64,000 bases of DNA. Origin: Dryas octopetala (lineage: Eukaryota > Streptophyta > Magnoliopsida > Rosales > Rosaceae). The notes under the pieces were generated by a model. The model saw only the letters and a list, made by a program, of their open reading frames with translations, searched no databases and was not told the origin of the DNA. This document shows positions 40,225 through 53,450 of this stretch, in pieces (the first letter of the stretch is position 1; each line of letters starts with the position of its first letter). The stretch covers positions 23,498,001 through 23,562,000 of the forward strand of contig OY992835.1 in NCBI GenBank assembly GCA_963921425.1, read 5' to 3'. A program made the translations under genes and the position numbers.

Positions 40225-43070
40225 ATCAGCTCATTTCCTACTACTAATATGTCATTGCCTTTTCCAATTTGAGATATGGGCCCGCATATTCTTTTGCTTT
40301 ATTCTTCTGGTAAAGGCCCGCATATTCTTATGCAAGTGTACATGGTGTGGTCACCTTTTTGGGCCAGGTAAAGCTTTCAATTCAACAACATGGGGTATCA
40401 AATTTTGGTTATAAATTAACGATTTCATTAATTTATTTTTCTAATTACATGACACCCAATTGAAGCCTGCCAAAATAACATACATCACTACATCAGTCAA
40501 CATTACATGTCTAATGTCTTGTTGGCTAAACCTTGATCAACCTTCCAACTGTTAAGAAAATAACAAAAGGTGATTGTGTCAAGTCGATTGTAATATGAGT
40601 GGGAAAGCTTGTCCCACTCGTTAGGACACAATACTTTTCTTCAGGCATGTGTAGATATTTAGGTGCTGGCTAAGCTACACATTTGCGGAGCTTGGCCTTT
40701 GTGGCTCAACCTCACATTGTCGCATTGAGCATTTGCAGGTACCCTGCAGACAAATAGAATGAAAATGGAATTATAACCGGATACAAGGTTTTAAGGTAAA
40801 GTCCAAATACGAACAATCACATGCAAATTATAAATTTGGGTGTATTTTGCTTTCATAAGAATTTAAACTCAAAATGTATCATAATTTAAATTTTACCACT
40901 AAACTATTTATACGAATTTATAATATTCAAATCATCCACTTTTCAATGTATATATTCATATATTTAGAACAATATTGTACATGGGTACGAAGAAATTGTT
41001 TGAAAAACATTTGGAACTATATTGTACAAACTTGTCATGCCAAGTTATCAGTCTCTCCCCCAAACCACCTGGCATGTATCAAAATCTGGCAACAACAAAA
41101 TTTGCACTGCTGCAAAAGCTAGCAGCCTAGCACTACCAGTGTGACCCAACAAAACCACATGCCCACATAGTGCACCAAACATTAAAAAAGGCCCCCATGC
41201 CCCACAGATTTTTCTCAGTTTCATTTTAAGTAAATTTTGACCTGCATGCTTTCCATGTACTCTTTCTGCAATGGCATCAAGAACTAATCAAAGCTCATCT
41301 CATGCAGTCATGTGGTACAGTTTGCATTATTAAGAAGCTTCAATTCGCAGCCAATTATCAAATGAATTTTACTTTTCCTTGCATTCATAGACTGGCATTG
41401 CATGAGAAATGTGAGATTAATGCGTCATTGATGTGCAACTGCCCCATCACATTTTTTTCTTAATCACTGATATAGCTTATGTAGTTCTGTCATCTTTTAC
41501 TTTATCTGGTAAAGTTTGATTTGCATAAGGCCATAAGCCAATCACTTTGCACATGTGATGTCTGATAATTATTCTCATTCAGAAATGTTAATGGCCGGCT
41601 CGGCCGACCACTTGACAATTTCAAATGTTCAACAAGATTCACAACTTGATCATTAGGCAGAAATTCATTTTAATTTAGAAAATTTTGGTTATATATATAT
41701 TTATCTATTTCTTAAATGAATTCTTAAATGTAAAAAACTGTGAAAAAAACTTTTATAACATTATTCTATATATTTTATGTGTCTATGTCTCATCTTATAA
41801 AAAATATTCTCACTTTAATTCCTCTCTTGTGATTCTTGAATTTAGCAATATTTCGAGAACAAATAGTCCATAAAAAGGATATATTTATACTTTGAGGCAG
41901 AGTCATAATAAATGGTTCATGCTTGCCGGCCATAGTTTGAGTAATTGATCGCCCCACTGTATAGATAATTGATCGATCGATCGATACATGCACGACCTTG
42001 TGTGTCCCGACATTATAGATGTGTATCAATTTTCCCTTATGTTGTGCCAAAACGTATAAAGAATCTCACACAATTTGTTGACAGTTCCGTGCACTATTTG
42101 ATCTTATTAATGACTAGTATTCAATAGCATGCAATGTAGACTTTTGTAAGTAACTTGAGCAAAAAAGTAATGACTTTTGTATCATTGTTTTGTTTGTCAT
42201 ATTTATTTTCTTGAGAAAATAGGTATAGCCCACCTCCCATCAACATTTGATGTGTCACTTTGTTAGGTCCAATAATGTGACATCATAACCAAAATGGAGC
42301 TATTCACGCTCCATCCATATATTTCCATACTCTTATATAAAAATGCAAATAACAACATTCACTCTATTCATACACTTTCACATAAATAAGATCTACAAGT
42401 AAAGTTAAAATATGAGTATTTAAGTGGTAAAAAAAAAATGAGTATTCAAATAAGCAAAGATGTTTAAAACGTTATATAATATAATACAAAAATGTACATT
42501 CTTGATATGAGATATAGCTTCAATAAGTGAGATTTTTCTTCTGCTTATAGCTTTCATAAAACAAGGGACATTGTTTATGCTATCCTAGTCCTACACTTGT
42601 CCGACAAATATAGTCATTATTTTATGTTCAATATTTTACCCTAGTAATTATATTTATTTTAAATACCCAAGTAATTATCTTAATCAACCAAATAAAATAA
42701 AAATCAACTGAAATTAACCACAAAAAATGCTTGCCCATAAACATAGGAGACTTGTATCTAAATTTAGCTTCAAATATCATCCCACTTTCTTCGTCCCCTA
42801 CCACAACCTGAAAGGTCAAACCCCTCCACAATTCTCTCTCTTCAAGCCCAACACGGTTTTGAGTTTTGACTTAAAAAAATAAAATAAAAATAAAAAATTA
42901 TATTATTTGCTTTCTAATTGCTTAATTAGTAATATTTTATTATTTTCCGGGAAAACGAAATTAGATCGGACCGATCGACCAATCAAAGAGGTCCTCACAA
43001 ACTCGGTATGGAAAACTTTGCACAAAATCAAAAAACAAAAGGCAAAACCCCAATTTTCTCTCTCTTCATT
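40225..43070. other. Long AT-rich spacer and GAUT upstream region
   Basis: No supported gene over 2.8 kb. Contains short low-complexity stretches (TA run near 41690, GATC repeats at 41960-41985) and, near its right end, the GAUT promoter. Confidence 0.35.
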
Positions 43071-43142
43071 CCCTCTCTCTCTCTCTCTCTTTCTCTTTCT
43101 CTCTTTCTCTGTCCCACTCTCTCTCTCCCCCCCTCTCTTTGA
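43071..43142 (+). repeat. CT-rich tract in the GAUT leader
   Basis: Interrupted CT/CTTT repeats (CTCTCTCTCTTTCTCTTTCTC...) about 350-420 bases before the GAUT start codon, in the likely leader or core promoter. Confidence 0.8.
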
Positions 43143-43488
43143 TCCATGCTTCCCGACCCAGAAACCCAAATAGATTGTTTGGTTGAAATCTCGGATTAAT
43201 TATCAAGGAAAAAGAAAAAAGAAGAAAACCCAAATAGACTGATTGTTTTTGTTTGAATCTCCAATGCGGTCTTCGAAAAGACCCCAAAGAAGCAAAGGTT
43301 TGAGAAAGACAGGAATTAGATCTGAATTATTATTAGGCAGCAGCGTTGAATCTTATTGTCGGTGGGGGATTGGAATTGGGGTTTGTGGGTTTGGATCTAA
43401 TGGTGAGGGTATGGGTGGTGGTGGCATTAAGTTGGGGTGGGATTGCTAGGGTGGTGAAGAAGAAGGAGGAGGGGCTGCATAGACGACG

Positions 43489-46400
43489 ATGCAGCTTCAC
43501 TTCTCGCCTAGCATGAGAAGCATAACGATCTCGAGCAGCAATGGCTTTATTGACTTGATGAAGATCAAGGTCGCAGCTCGCCACATCTCTTATCGAACCG
43601 TTTTTCACACCATTCTAATCCTCGCTTTCTTATTGCCCTTTGTGTTCATTCTCACCGCTGTTGTTACTCTCGAAGGTGTCAACAAGTGTTCCTCATTTGG
43701 TACTCTTTTTATTTTTGTTTCTTCGATTCCCAATTGCTGTTTCAATCCCCAATTTTTTTTTTTTAATGTTTTCTGGTTTTGTTTGTGTGATATTGGTTTG
43801 TTGCATTTGATGGATCTTGACTTGCCCATTTGATGGTATTTGTTTGTTATTGATTGGTTTAGTTAACTGGGTTTATTTGATTCACATCGAAATCTAAAAA
43901 AACTCAAATTCTGATTATTGGGTTTACAGGCATTCGATTTGTTTTCACAATTTGATTATACTGGAATTTTACGCCATTGGGTTGGTTTGTTGATCTAGTT
44001 CTAGAGTGTATCTTATATTTGGTGAGATTTGAAGTGAAACAATTATTCGTGGGTTTTGATTATGCTGAGTGGTTTTATATGAAATATGAAATGAGATTTA
44101 CAATATTCTTGTTACGAATTTTATAAAATCTTCATCACCGATTTCATATATGAAATGCACGTTCAAGCATTTTGTGAATTCAATGTCTGAACTGGAACCA
44201 TCTGCTTGGTTTACCAAAACTGAAATTAACAGAATGGCTGCTATGCTTGACGCCATATTCATTATGTCTTCGAGGATTTTTGGAATGGGCTAGGTATCCC
44301 TGATAAGTTTATTGTTAATTATGATTTCTAGGTCTTTCTATGCTGTAGTTCTTTAAGTTTGCCATCCCTATCAATGGATCTATGTTCTTTTCTCTTGTTT
44401 TGTGATACTGTAACCTTATAGAATCTTTTAGTTTCTATTGTTGGTTCTCTGGTTTTATAGATCATCAATTTAACAATGTGTTTGTATAACTTTGTGTTTG
44501 CTTTTTATGCCTGCTTTTATCATCCTAATGTTTCTTAGATCATGGCCCACATTTTTTTTTTGTAATGCTTAAATATTGAATTATGATTTTATTGTTGCTT
44601 TACTCCCATGCTTCAGATTGTTTAGGTAGGCGCTTGGGACCAAGACTTCTGGGTAGGGTTGATGAATCAGGGGTAATTAATTTTTTTCCAGATGCTGTAA
44701 TTTTTTTTTCCTAGACTACATTAACCCATTTTATGTTTAAGTTTTGATTTTGGTCAACAAATCTATTTTGTTATTATCTGAGCTATATCCTTGTGGTTGT
44801 AATGATGGCACAGCAGAGACTGGTTAGAGACTTTTACAAGATTCTAAACCAAGTGAACACTGAAGAAATCCCAGCTGGTCTAAAGCTGCCAGATTCATTT
44901 AATCAACTTGTTTCTGAAATGAAGAACAACCAGTATGATGCAAGGACCTTTGCTTTCATGTTAAGAGCAATGGTATGTTGTGTGTTTGAAAAAAAAAAAG
45001 ACATAGTTTACTTCATGTTTTGTATAGTTCATTATTTTTTATTTGGGGGAGTGGGAGTGGCTGTTCTTCGTAATATGGTCACTGTTCTTTATCGCACCTC
45101 ATTATTGCACAGAGGACTGGTGGGGAGGGTGATGTATGTGTGCCTGCACACACACAGAAAGTGCACCATTAAACATAATCTCTAACTCCACCCCTCTCAG
45201 AAAAAAAAGAAAAGAAAAAAAGAATCCTTGGTAACTGTCGGAACATTTTAAAAATATTTCTGTGTTTCTTTGTGTAGATGGAGAATTTTGAAAGGGAAAT
45301 CAGAGAGTCAAAGTTTGCAGAGTTGATGAACAAACACTTCGCAGCAAGTTCTGTACCTAAAGGCATCCACTGCCTTTCTCTGCGATTGACTGATGAATAT
45401 TCATCCAATGCTCACGCTCGCAAACAATTGCCTCCTCCAGAGTTACTGCCATTGCTCTCTGACAACTCTTACCACCACTTTATCCTATCAACTGATAACA
45501 TTCTGGCTGCTTCAGTTGTTGTTGCTTCTGCTGTCCAGTCATCTCTGAAACCTGAAAAGATAGTCTTCCATGTCATTACTGACAAGAAAACTTATGCTGG
45601 TATGCACTCATGGTTTGCACTAAACCCCGTCTCCCCTGCTATTGTTGAAGTGAAAGGCGTGCACCAGTTTGATTGGTTAACAAGAGAAAATGTCCCAGTC
45701 CTTGAAGCTGTAGAAAATCAAAATGGGATCAGGAATTATTACCATGGGAATCATCTTGCAGGAGCCAATCTTAGTGCTACAACTCCACGAACATTCGCAT
45801 CAAAATTGCAGGCTAGAAGTCCAAAATACATATCCTTACTCAACCATCTTCGCATATATTTGCCTGAGGTACTCTCTCCCCTAATTTAGAGATGCGGAGT
45901 CCATGATAACTTGGAATTTTTTCCATATGGAATTAATTGATGATTCTTAATATTAAAGAGGTTTCTGTCTGGGGTTCATCTCTGTTAGAAATGCCCCCCC
46001 CCCCCCAACCTTCAATTCAGACCAGTGATGATACACAAATCTCATTTTCATTAGTCAGCCCAATCTGACTGTGTTACTAGTTTCTTTCAGGTCAAAAATA
46101 TTGAAAACTTTTAGCTTAGTAAATTTTTTCATTGGCCTATCATACATAGTAATTAGATTGTGGAAAGCAATTCATGATCATGAATTAGTAGGATTCTTTA
46201 TAATGGGTGGTTTAGTATAGATAACGGAACATAAACTATTGTTGCTGTTTGTGTGGATGTGGTGGGGCTTTTTATTAAACAATTGGGACTTCTCCCCCCC
46301 CCCCCCTTCTGGAATCTGATAGCAATGCTTATTTTGTAATTTTTTATATTTTTTTTTTTACTTTAATTATGTAAAGTGAGTGTGCTGATCATGTATATTG

Positions 46401-47280
46401 TACAGCTATTTCCAAACCTTGAGAAGGTGGTTTTCCTAGACGATGATATTGTGATTCAGAGAGATTTATCGCCACTTTGGGAAATTGACCTTGGGGGAAA
46501 GGTCAATGGAGCTGTTGAAACTTGTAGAGGTGAAGATGAGTGGGTAATGTCCAAGCGATTCAGGAACTACTTCAATTTTTCTCATCCCCTTGTAGCAAAG
46601 AATTTGGACCCTGAAGAATGTGCATGGGCTTATGGAATGAATATTTTTGATCTAAGTGCCTGGAGAAAGACAAATATACGAGAAACTTACCATTCATGGC
46701 TGAAAGAGGTAAAATTGAAGTATTCAAGCTTCTCTTACACACATGGGTTTTTGTTCATCCTTTTCATTTCCTCATAGAATGATAAAGCTCGGTAAATTTT
46801 GGAAATTCAACAACGTTCTAACTTGTGATGTAGGATAAACCTTCAGTATCGGTTTTTTATTTTATTTTTTAAATTCAGTTTTTTTCCATGCCATCTTCAA
46901 CTGTATTTTATTACCTCTTGAAATTCAATTATTTGTTCATCCTTTTCATTACATATGCACTGCTGCAATTTATATTGATTAGTTTTCCTATGCAGAATCT
47001 GAGGTCAAACCTGACAATGTGGAAGCTTGGTACCCTACCACCCGCTTTAATTGCCTTTAAAGGTCATGTTCACCCAATTGACCCATCATGGCATATGCTT
47101 GGATTGGGTTATCAAAATAAAACCAACATTGAAAGTGTTCAAAAGGCTGCGGTTATCCACTATAATGGGCAGTCAAAACCATGGTTGCAGATTGGTTTTG
47201 AGCATCTTCGGCCATTTTGGACCAAGTATGTCAACTACTCCAATGATTTTGTTAGGAACTGCCACATCATGGAGTCATAG
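43489..47280 (+). CDS. GAUT13/14: Galacturonosyltransferase of the GAUT12/13/14 clade
   Basis: Golgi type II membrane enzyme that transfers galacturonate from UDP-GalA in pectin synthesis. Six exons, 43489-43699, 44617-44672, 44814-44972, 45278-45868, 46406-46708 and 46996-47280, give 534 residues with all phases agreeing. A short basic tail is followed by a membrane anchor at about 38-60 (TVFHTILILAFLLPFVFILT). The GT8 metal-binding motif is FLDDDIVIQ (DDD at about 351-353), and conserved NGAVETCRGED, CAWAYGMNIFDL and VIHYNGQSKPWL follow. The N terminus (MRSITISSSNGFIDLMKIKV) and KCSSFDCLGRRLGPRLLGR agree with my memory of GAUT13/14 rather than IRX8/GAUT12. GAUT13/14 are linked to pollen-tube pectin in Arabidopsis. 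Exon 3 has a CAGCAG acceptor. Clade assignment is good; 13 versus 14 is not resolvable. Confidence 0.93.
45994..46306. repeat. Two poly-C runs in GAUT intron 4
   Basis: Thirteen C at 45994-46006 and thirteen C at 46294-46306, 300 bases apart in the same intron. Confidence 0.85.
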
Positions 47281-49750
47281 TTGATGATCTGGAGGAGTTA
47301 AAAACAGGAGATGGGACAGGAAATGACAAAGTGATACAGGATTCATGAAGTTTTTTGCAGCTCGAAACTTTTCGAGATCTATTTGAGAAGACAGGAAGAA
47401 AATTCACCAATAGGGTGAAACTTCCCAGTTCCAGAATCACTGTCATCCCCTGAAATTCTGCAGACAATGACCAGCATCGTTATCACTGCATGAGATTCAT
47501 TCTTTCATTCTGTAACATAGTAATCTGTCCTCATTTTTTTGGTTCGAAGAAGGATAGTATTATTGGTCTTCCTGGAGGAGGTTTTGCTTGATTTCTTAGC
47601 ACATATATCAGAATAAAGTGAAATTCAGAAGATGACAAGTGCCTATGTCAATACCATCATACTGGTTGGTGTAGGGAAGAGAAAGGCTAGGACAAGTCTT
47701 TTGTGAGGCTCTCTCCCATTAGCCCAGATATGTTTTTTTCATTTCAATTTTTCTTTCTTAAAATCTTTTCTTGTCTTCATTTTTGTTAGTACCCATTTCT
47801 TTCCTCTTTTATTTGATATCATGATGTTGAACTTTAGGAGTAGATCATGGACATTGCTCTGTTACAGGTCCCATTGAATTGGGGAGCTTTTTAGGTTATA
47901 TTACGTTATTTGTTTATGTACTGTTCACGATAGACATTTAAAATGTGCAGATTATAAATTCTTTTTCCCGGATTTTATTGTTTGTGTACTGGTATTTCAA
48001 ATTTCTAAATTCTAGCGGTTCTCATTGCCTGTGTGCCACTGTTGTGCCTTAATTGTGTTAGTACCTGTAGTTTGGTATCCTTAATTTTTCTTGGTTATTT
48101 GTCGGTCATCTTGAAGATTTGAGTGATTAATGTAAGCCTAAAGGGTTCAACTCTGGCAACCAACAAAGGGTTTACAATTTGACGGGTCATATTTAATAAT
48201 TTGAACATATTAGGAGATATTAATAACTTAATCCCATCAACAAGAGATTCTCTAAGAACTATTTTCTTTTTTTAATAAAAGATTTTGCCTAGTGGAATTT
48301 TATTAGTTGATGATGACAAGAAACCCATCTGACAAATTTGATATTTTGCAGTTTGCATTAAACGACCAAATGTGGTAGTTCCTGATATTTCAATGTGTGT
48401 GGCATTTCCTTGTGCTAGACACCATTCCTAATTAACAAAAGCTGGCCCACATTTGATTGGACCCTCTTGGCAGATTGCTTTCCCTTAATAAAATAACAAT
48501 GAATTTAGTAGCACTTAGTCGTATTTTTATAAACAATGAATTAGTTGATTGTTCCAAAGCTTTAAAAATTTTAAATGGAAGAATCTGAAAGGTTTTTGGA
48601 CATACATGTCATGGTGTTAACCACCCACCTAACCAATGATTCATACACCAAAGTACATTGTATTTCAGTATAAGGAATTGTACAAGGCATGTAGGTATGT
48701 ACTACACATTCATTATGGGTAGGTTCAGAGGCTCATTGATGACAATATAGAAAAGTATACCATAGGAATACGTATGACATATATAGACACATATTCAACC
48801 TTCGGATGTTGATGAATTTCTTTTTTACTATAAAGGTATATATTTTTTCATGATTAAATCAGTTTGTACGTTTTAAAGTTTCTGTATCATATACTTAAAT
48901 TATGATATAGAATTCCAAACAATGGTATGGAAAGTACCACTTGCATCCTGCTCATTAGTTATATTACAAAAGGCCGAGGCGAAAGTAGAATGTTATGTAT
49001 GCTTGTCGTCCTCCATCAATAATCAGCCATTAACCATCAACCATCAACTTGTGGTGAAGACGTGGGATGAGATAATTCAGATTAATAATTTTATTGACAG
49101 ATATCAGATAACGACCATTCTCCCACTACCTCTTCAATATTGGGCCGCCAGTGCATCCTGCTCTGTACCCTTTTCATTTTTCTCACTTTCCTTCTCTCTT
49201 CTAATCTTTTAGAAGGATTAAAAAAAAGGAAAAAATAAAAAATAAAGCCTAACACACAAAAGGACTGGGTCTCAAAGAATGTTAATCGTTGGATGATGAA
49301 CAAGAACCAAAGGCTATGATGATGATGATGCATGCACATGCAAATACAAGTAGGTGTCTGTCTGATTAAGACAATGGAAGTTGGCATTTAACCTCAAAAG
49401 AAAGTGAAAATAAAAATAAAAATAAAAATAATATATATATATATATATATATAAGACATTGGAATTGGAAATTAGCAAAAGCCAAAAGGGTCACACTTAA
49501 AAAGAGACAGAAAATATGTCCATTTCCATTTCCTTAGGAGATTGCAATGAGAAGGCAAGAATGAAGTCATTGACCACAGATTTAGAAGACTTTGAAAACT
49601 CCGAAACAGCCTCGTTTGTCCTCCGGGAGCTTCTTCTTATTATTTGATCTCTTCCTCTGAGTCTGACTCACCATATTATTTATTACACAACTAAATCATC
49701 GCATCGACTTCTTCTTCTCGCTTGGATTTCTGAACCCCACTTTTCACTCT
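47281..49750. other. GAUT 3' region and spacer before MUB
   Basis: The 3' untranslated region is followed by AT-rich spacer with a TA microsatellite (about 49430-49453) preceded by AAAAATAAAAATAAAAATAA, and an ATG-trinucleotide run (49316-49332). No gene is supported. Confidence 0.4.
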
Positions 49751-50260
49751 TCAAAAAGAGAACAACCCCAGATCAGTTTCACAGCCAAGTAAGACAAAAC
49801 CCAAGTTATTCCATTTTTCACTGTTTGCTTTCTTCTGTGGGTGCTCAAGAGACGACCCAGTTTACGATTCGGGTTCTTTTTTGGGTTCTAGTAACACCCA
49901 TTTCAAGCTTTGCTGATTTCATGGATGCTAACAGCTAAATCATAGCTGTCAGTGACTTTCCTTGTTATCTGCGTGTTGGTGTGTCACTGTGTTATAAACT
50001 TCCGCGCTTTCCTTTTATGTGTGCTCATTTCAATACACTACTCCGCCTTCATAGCTTAAAGCGTTTACCTTTTTTTGAATTAGTTTCCCTTCTAAGCTTG
50101 ATGCAAATTTGTATAGTTTATAGTGTTTCCTTATTTATATTCATTTTTGAGATCCAATTCGAGAATTCCGTGTATTGATTGCCTGTAGCAAAACCCAATA
50201 TATTGGGCTTTCAATTCATTCAAACAAGTAGGAATCTTTGAATTTCTGAAGTTCTTGAAG

Positions 50261-51918
50261 ATGGCTGGGGTTCAAGATCAATTGGAGATCAAGTTTCGGT
50301 TGACTGATGGATCAGATATTGGCCCCAAAAGTTTTCCTGCTGCTACAACCGTTGTAACCTTGAAAGAAAGCATTCTTGCGCAATGGCCTAAAGGTTGGTT
50401 TTTGTTTCTTCTTTGTGTTCTTGGTGTTCTCTGTTCTATTTTAGACTTTTTCTCTGAAGTGATACCTTAACCAGACTAGGATCTAATAATAAAGTCTCTA
50501 TGGAATTGTCTTATAAATACTTGACTCTCTGAATATGTTATTGCAGTTAGATTTGTTGTTAGCATTGGGTGTGCTTTTTTTCTTTTATCGGAAATTTAGG
50601 GAATTTGAGGGTGACAGTTGATTACATTGAAGTCATGTTTGTTTGAACAGTCATGCCAGTGCTGAAAAGCACCCTATACGTGCTTATGTTAGATGGGTTA
50701 ATGATCAAGGACATGTATCTTTCCTTTTTCGGGCACTCTTTTTGGACGTGTTAAATCTCAGTGGAACTGAAATTATTTCTATGACAGTCAAGTTAACTGG
50801 CTTTGTACTTTACTGCCACTTGCACTTGGTATCTGATACGATTATTATTGGCAATATGGAGCCTGACCTAAGAGCATTAGATATCATGAAACAATGACAG
50901 ACTATTAAATTTATAAATTCCAGATTTTTCCATGCTTTTTAATCTCTCTTAATTACCATCAGAGGATCTCTTTGTCAAATTTGTTTCCAGGCATGAATTT
51001 TTTGTTACTTGTTTAATGTATTTGCGCTAATTGAGCATAATGCTATTGTTTTGAACAGAGAAGGATAATGGTCCAAGGACTGTTAAAGATGTCAAGCTAA
51101 TAAGTGCAGGAAGAATATTAGAGAACAACAGAACAGTTGGGGAGTGTCGAAGCCCATTATGTGATGTCCCTGGCGGAGTTACAACTATGCATGTCGTTGT
51201 TCAACCACCTTCATTGGAGAAAGGTTCAAGTATATTCTGAGAATTACTAAAAACTATTGCCAAAGTTTTCTATGCAAACAAGATATTTTTCTTTCTTCTT
51301 TTCCCTTCAAAGTCTCAAAGAAGATACAGTCCTTGTCCTTTGCTGCTTTTAGTAAAAAACTTTGATGAAAGGAAAATACATGTTCCATCTGGTTTGAACA
51401 GTATATGGATTCCTTCTTGGTTATTTGATTGCCAAAATAAGCAGTTTCTTAGTTAATAGAAATCATATTCATAACATCAAGAGGATGCTATTTCCTCTTT
51501 ATTTGTATTATTTTTCTTTTCCTTTTTATGTGTGATTATCACTTTTGTGATGATCCCATCTTTCTAAACCATATTCTATTATGAGAGGTGTATGAATTTG
51601 ATGGAAATGAAAAAGACAAGGTGATAATAGATTTTTGTGAGGTTTGCAAATACTTTCTAATCTCACAATAAGTCATGTAAAAGCCTGCAATTTTATTATT
51701 AGCCACCTCCTGAATAGGAAAAGCACCAAAAGAAGGCCTGCAGCCCTGCATCATTTAACTACTTGCTCTGACCCTTTTCAATTTTCATGACTAGTAGAGA
51801 TAATTTTGTTTTTATGCTTCTGTATGATCCCTAATTAAATGTGTATCCTTTATCTGTAACAGAGAAGAAACTGACAAGCGAACCAAAGCAGAACAAGTGC
51901 GTCTGTGTCATATTATGA
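50261..51918 (+). CDS. MUB: Membrane-anchored ubiquitin-fold protein
   Basis: Small ubiquitin-like protein fixed to the plasma membrane by prenylation; MUBs bind certain E2 enzymes there. Three exons, 50261-50393, 51059-51223 and 51863-51918, give 117 residues, the usual MUB size. The start MAGVQDQLEIKFRLTDGSD and the core VKDVKLISAGRILENN with TTMHVVVQ fit MUB1/MUB2. The last four residues, CVIL, form a CaaL box, which predicts geranylgeranylation, and a preceding cysteine (CVCVIL) could be palmitoylated. Exon 3 is only 56 bases and encodes the whole prenylation tail, so skipping it would give a soluble form. In Arabidopsis MUB1 and MUB2 each lie beside a GAUT gene, as here. Confidence 0.92.
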
Positions 51919-53060
51919 TTTTTGCAGTTCAAATAGTGGGGATAACATCCATTTTAGGTGGGTGTATACATTGCTATCCCTTTCGTTGGTAATCTCTCTT
52001 GTACCTCTAAATTTTGTTGTATCTATCTTTACATTGTGTTTCTCTTCATATTTGACTATAGGTAAAGAGAGTTGGAGCTAGTAAAGAAAATGAAGTTTCT
52101 GATGGATTCAACTCCATTGGAATTATGCAGGCTTGTCATGTGTCATGGTTTGGTGCAGGTCCATCATACTGTCTGTCGTTGAGTCCATTAGACTATGCTA
52201 CATCATTCAACCATATCTAAGATTTTTGTGTAAAGAGTTCATGTGGTACCTACTGCATTTGTTTTCAAATTTTACATTTGAAGTTGTTTCATACTTTCAT
52301 TCACCATGTATAATATTGTGGGAATCATATTTTGTCAGAAAGGAATTGCCAAAGCTCTTGACTGAGTTGCCACAGTGCTACATTATACACTTCATGACAT
52401 GATCATCACAATGGGATTTGCTTGATGCAAGATTAAGCTAATGTGGATCTACTTTAATGGGTTATTCTAAGTGAATATTCAAGGTGTGGTCCAACAATTT
52501 GCCATGCCTCCTGAACTTAGGTGATGAGCAACTAAGCGAGTGTTTGGTTTAGGTAGAGATCTTAAGCTTATTCCTGATAAATTTGAGAAGTGAAGAATTT
52601 TGTCATCATGTAAGGCAAACCATGGAGGAGGAGGTGGCTCAAGCTCAAAGATCTTATGTTCATATTTTAGAGTCTGCACTTCGGTTTACGTTCCGGAGCA
52701 CGGTTAAAATAGCTATTGGCAAGTGGTATTTTTCTACTTAGTTGGAAGGTATTCTATTATTCTAAGTATTAAAAAACAAAATTCACGAGCACAATCTTTC
52801 ATTAGAAAAACCATGATGAATGTACAAGCAATTGGAGCATGTGCTTCACTTACTATGGGCTTTATATTTATTGACTTATACAAAAGTGGCATTTAAATCC
52901 GATGAGTATTTAATAATGAAAACGTAATATGTGGACTAACCGACAATAATATTTTATGCAGCTTGTGGGTCCCTACTCCATCAAATCCGTCGTTTCATTG
53001 AACTATGCCACGTGTATGAATCTAGTAGAAGCAGGCTTACCATACATCCTAGAGTATCAA
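51919..53060. other. MUB 3' region and CLPB3 upstream spacer
   Basis: No supported gene. An exon-like stretch at 52060-52080 after an AG is probably MUB 3' untranslated sequence. Confidence 0.35.
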
Positions 53061-53066
53061 ACGATT

Positions 53067-53084
53067 TTCGCGACGTTTCGCGAA
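53067..53084 (+). promoter_or_regulatory. Heat-shock element upstream of CLPB3
   Basis: TTCGCGACGTTTCGCGAA is a four-module heat-shock element (TTCnnGAAnnTTCnnGAA) with a single mismatch (GAC for GAA), 367 bases before the start codon. A second, two-module core TTCTAGAA is at 53120-53127. Plastid ClpB is heat-induced in plants through HSF factors, so the sites fit the gene. Confidence 0.7.
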
Positions 53085-53222
53085 CTCCCTTTGATCTCAA
53101 AATTTGTATCACAGTAGAATTCTAGAACATAACCGATGCTTCTTTTTTTTTTTTTGTGGGTATGAGAGAAATCATAAATGACGATAAAAATATAATATTA
53201 TTTTCGAATTTAGAGCTTCGCT

Positions 53223-53262
53223 AATCGCTAATTCGCTAGTTCGCTAGTTCGCTAGTTCGCTT
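53223..53262 (+). repeat. 9-base tandem repeat before CLPB3
   Basis: Four to five copies of GCTAGTTCG (first ones GCTAATTCG/GCTAATC) in the CLPB3 promoter or leader, directly followed by TCACCTCACCTCACTCACT. Confidence 0.85.
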
Positions 53263-53450
53263 CACCTCACCTCACTCACTTCTACTCTAAAAAATCTCCA
53301 TCTTTTCTCAATACCCACGCAAAGCTTCTTCGATCTTCTATTCTTCTCCAACAATTCGAAGCAACTCCTTCTCCTTCTCACCGAAACACCCACTGCACTA
53401 TCACAAACTTTACAACATTGACAATAAGAAGCTTTTTTCAGGCTCCGCCA

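Noticed and set aside
43243-43449. 68-codon frame upstream of the GAUT start
   Set aside because: Falls in the GAUT leader, rich in GGTGG repeats; no similarity recognised. It could act as an upstream frame, but that is untested.
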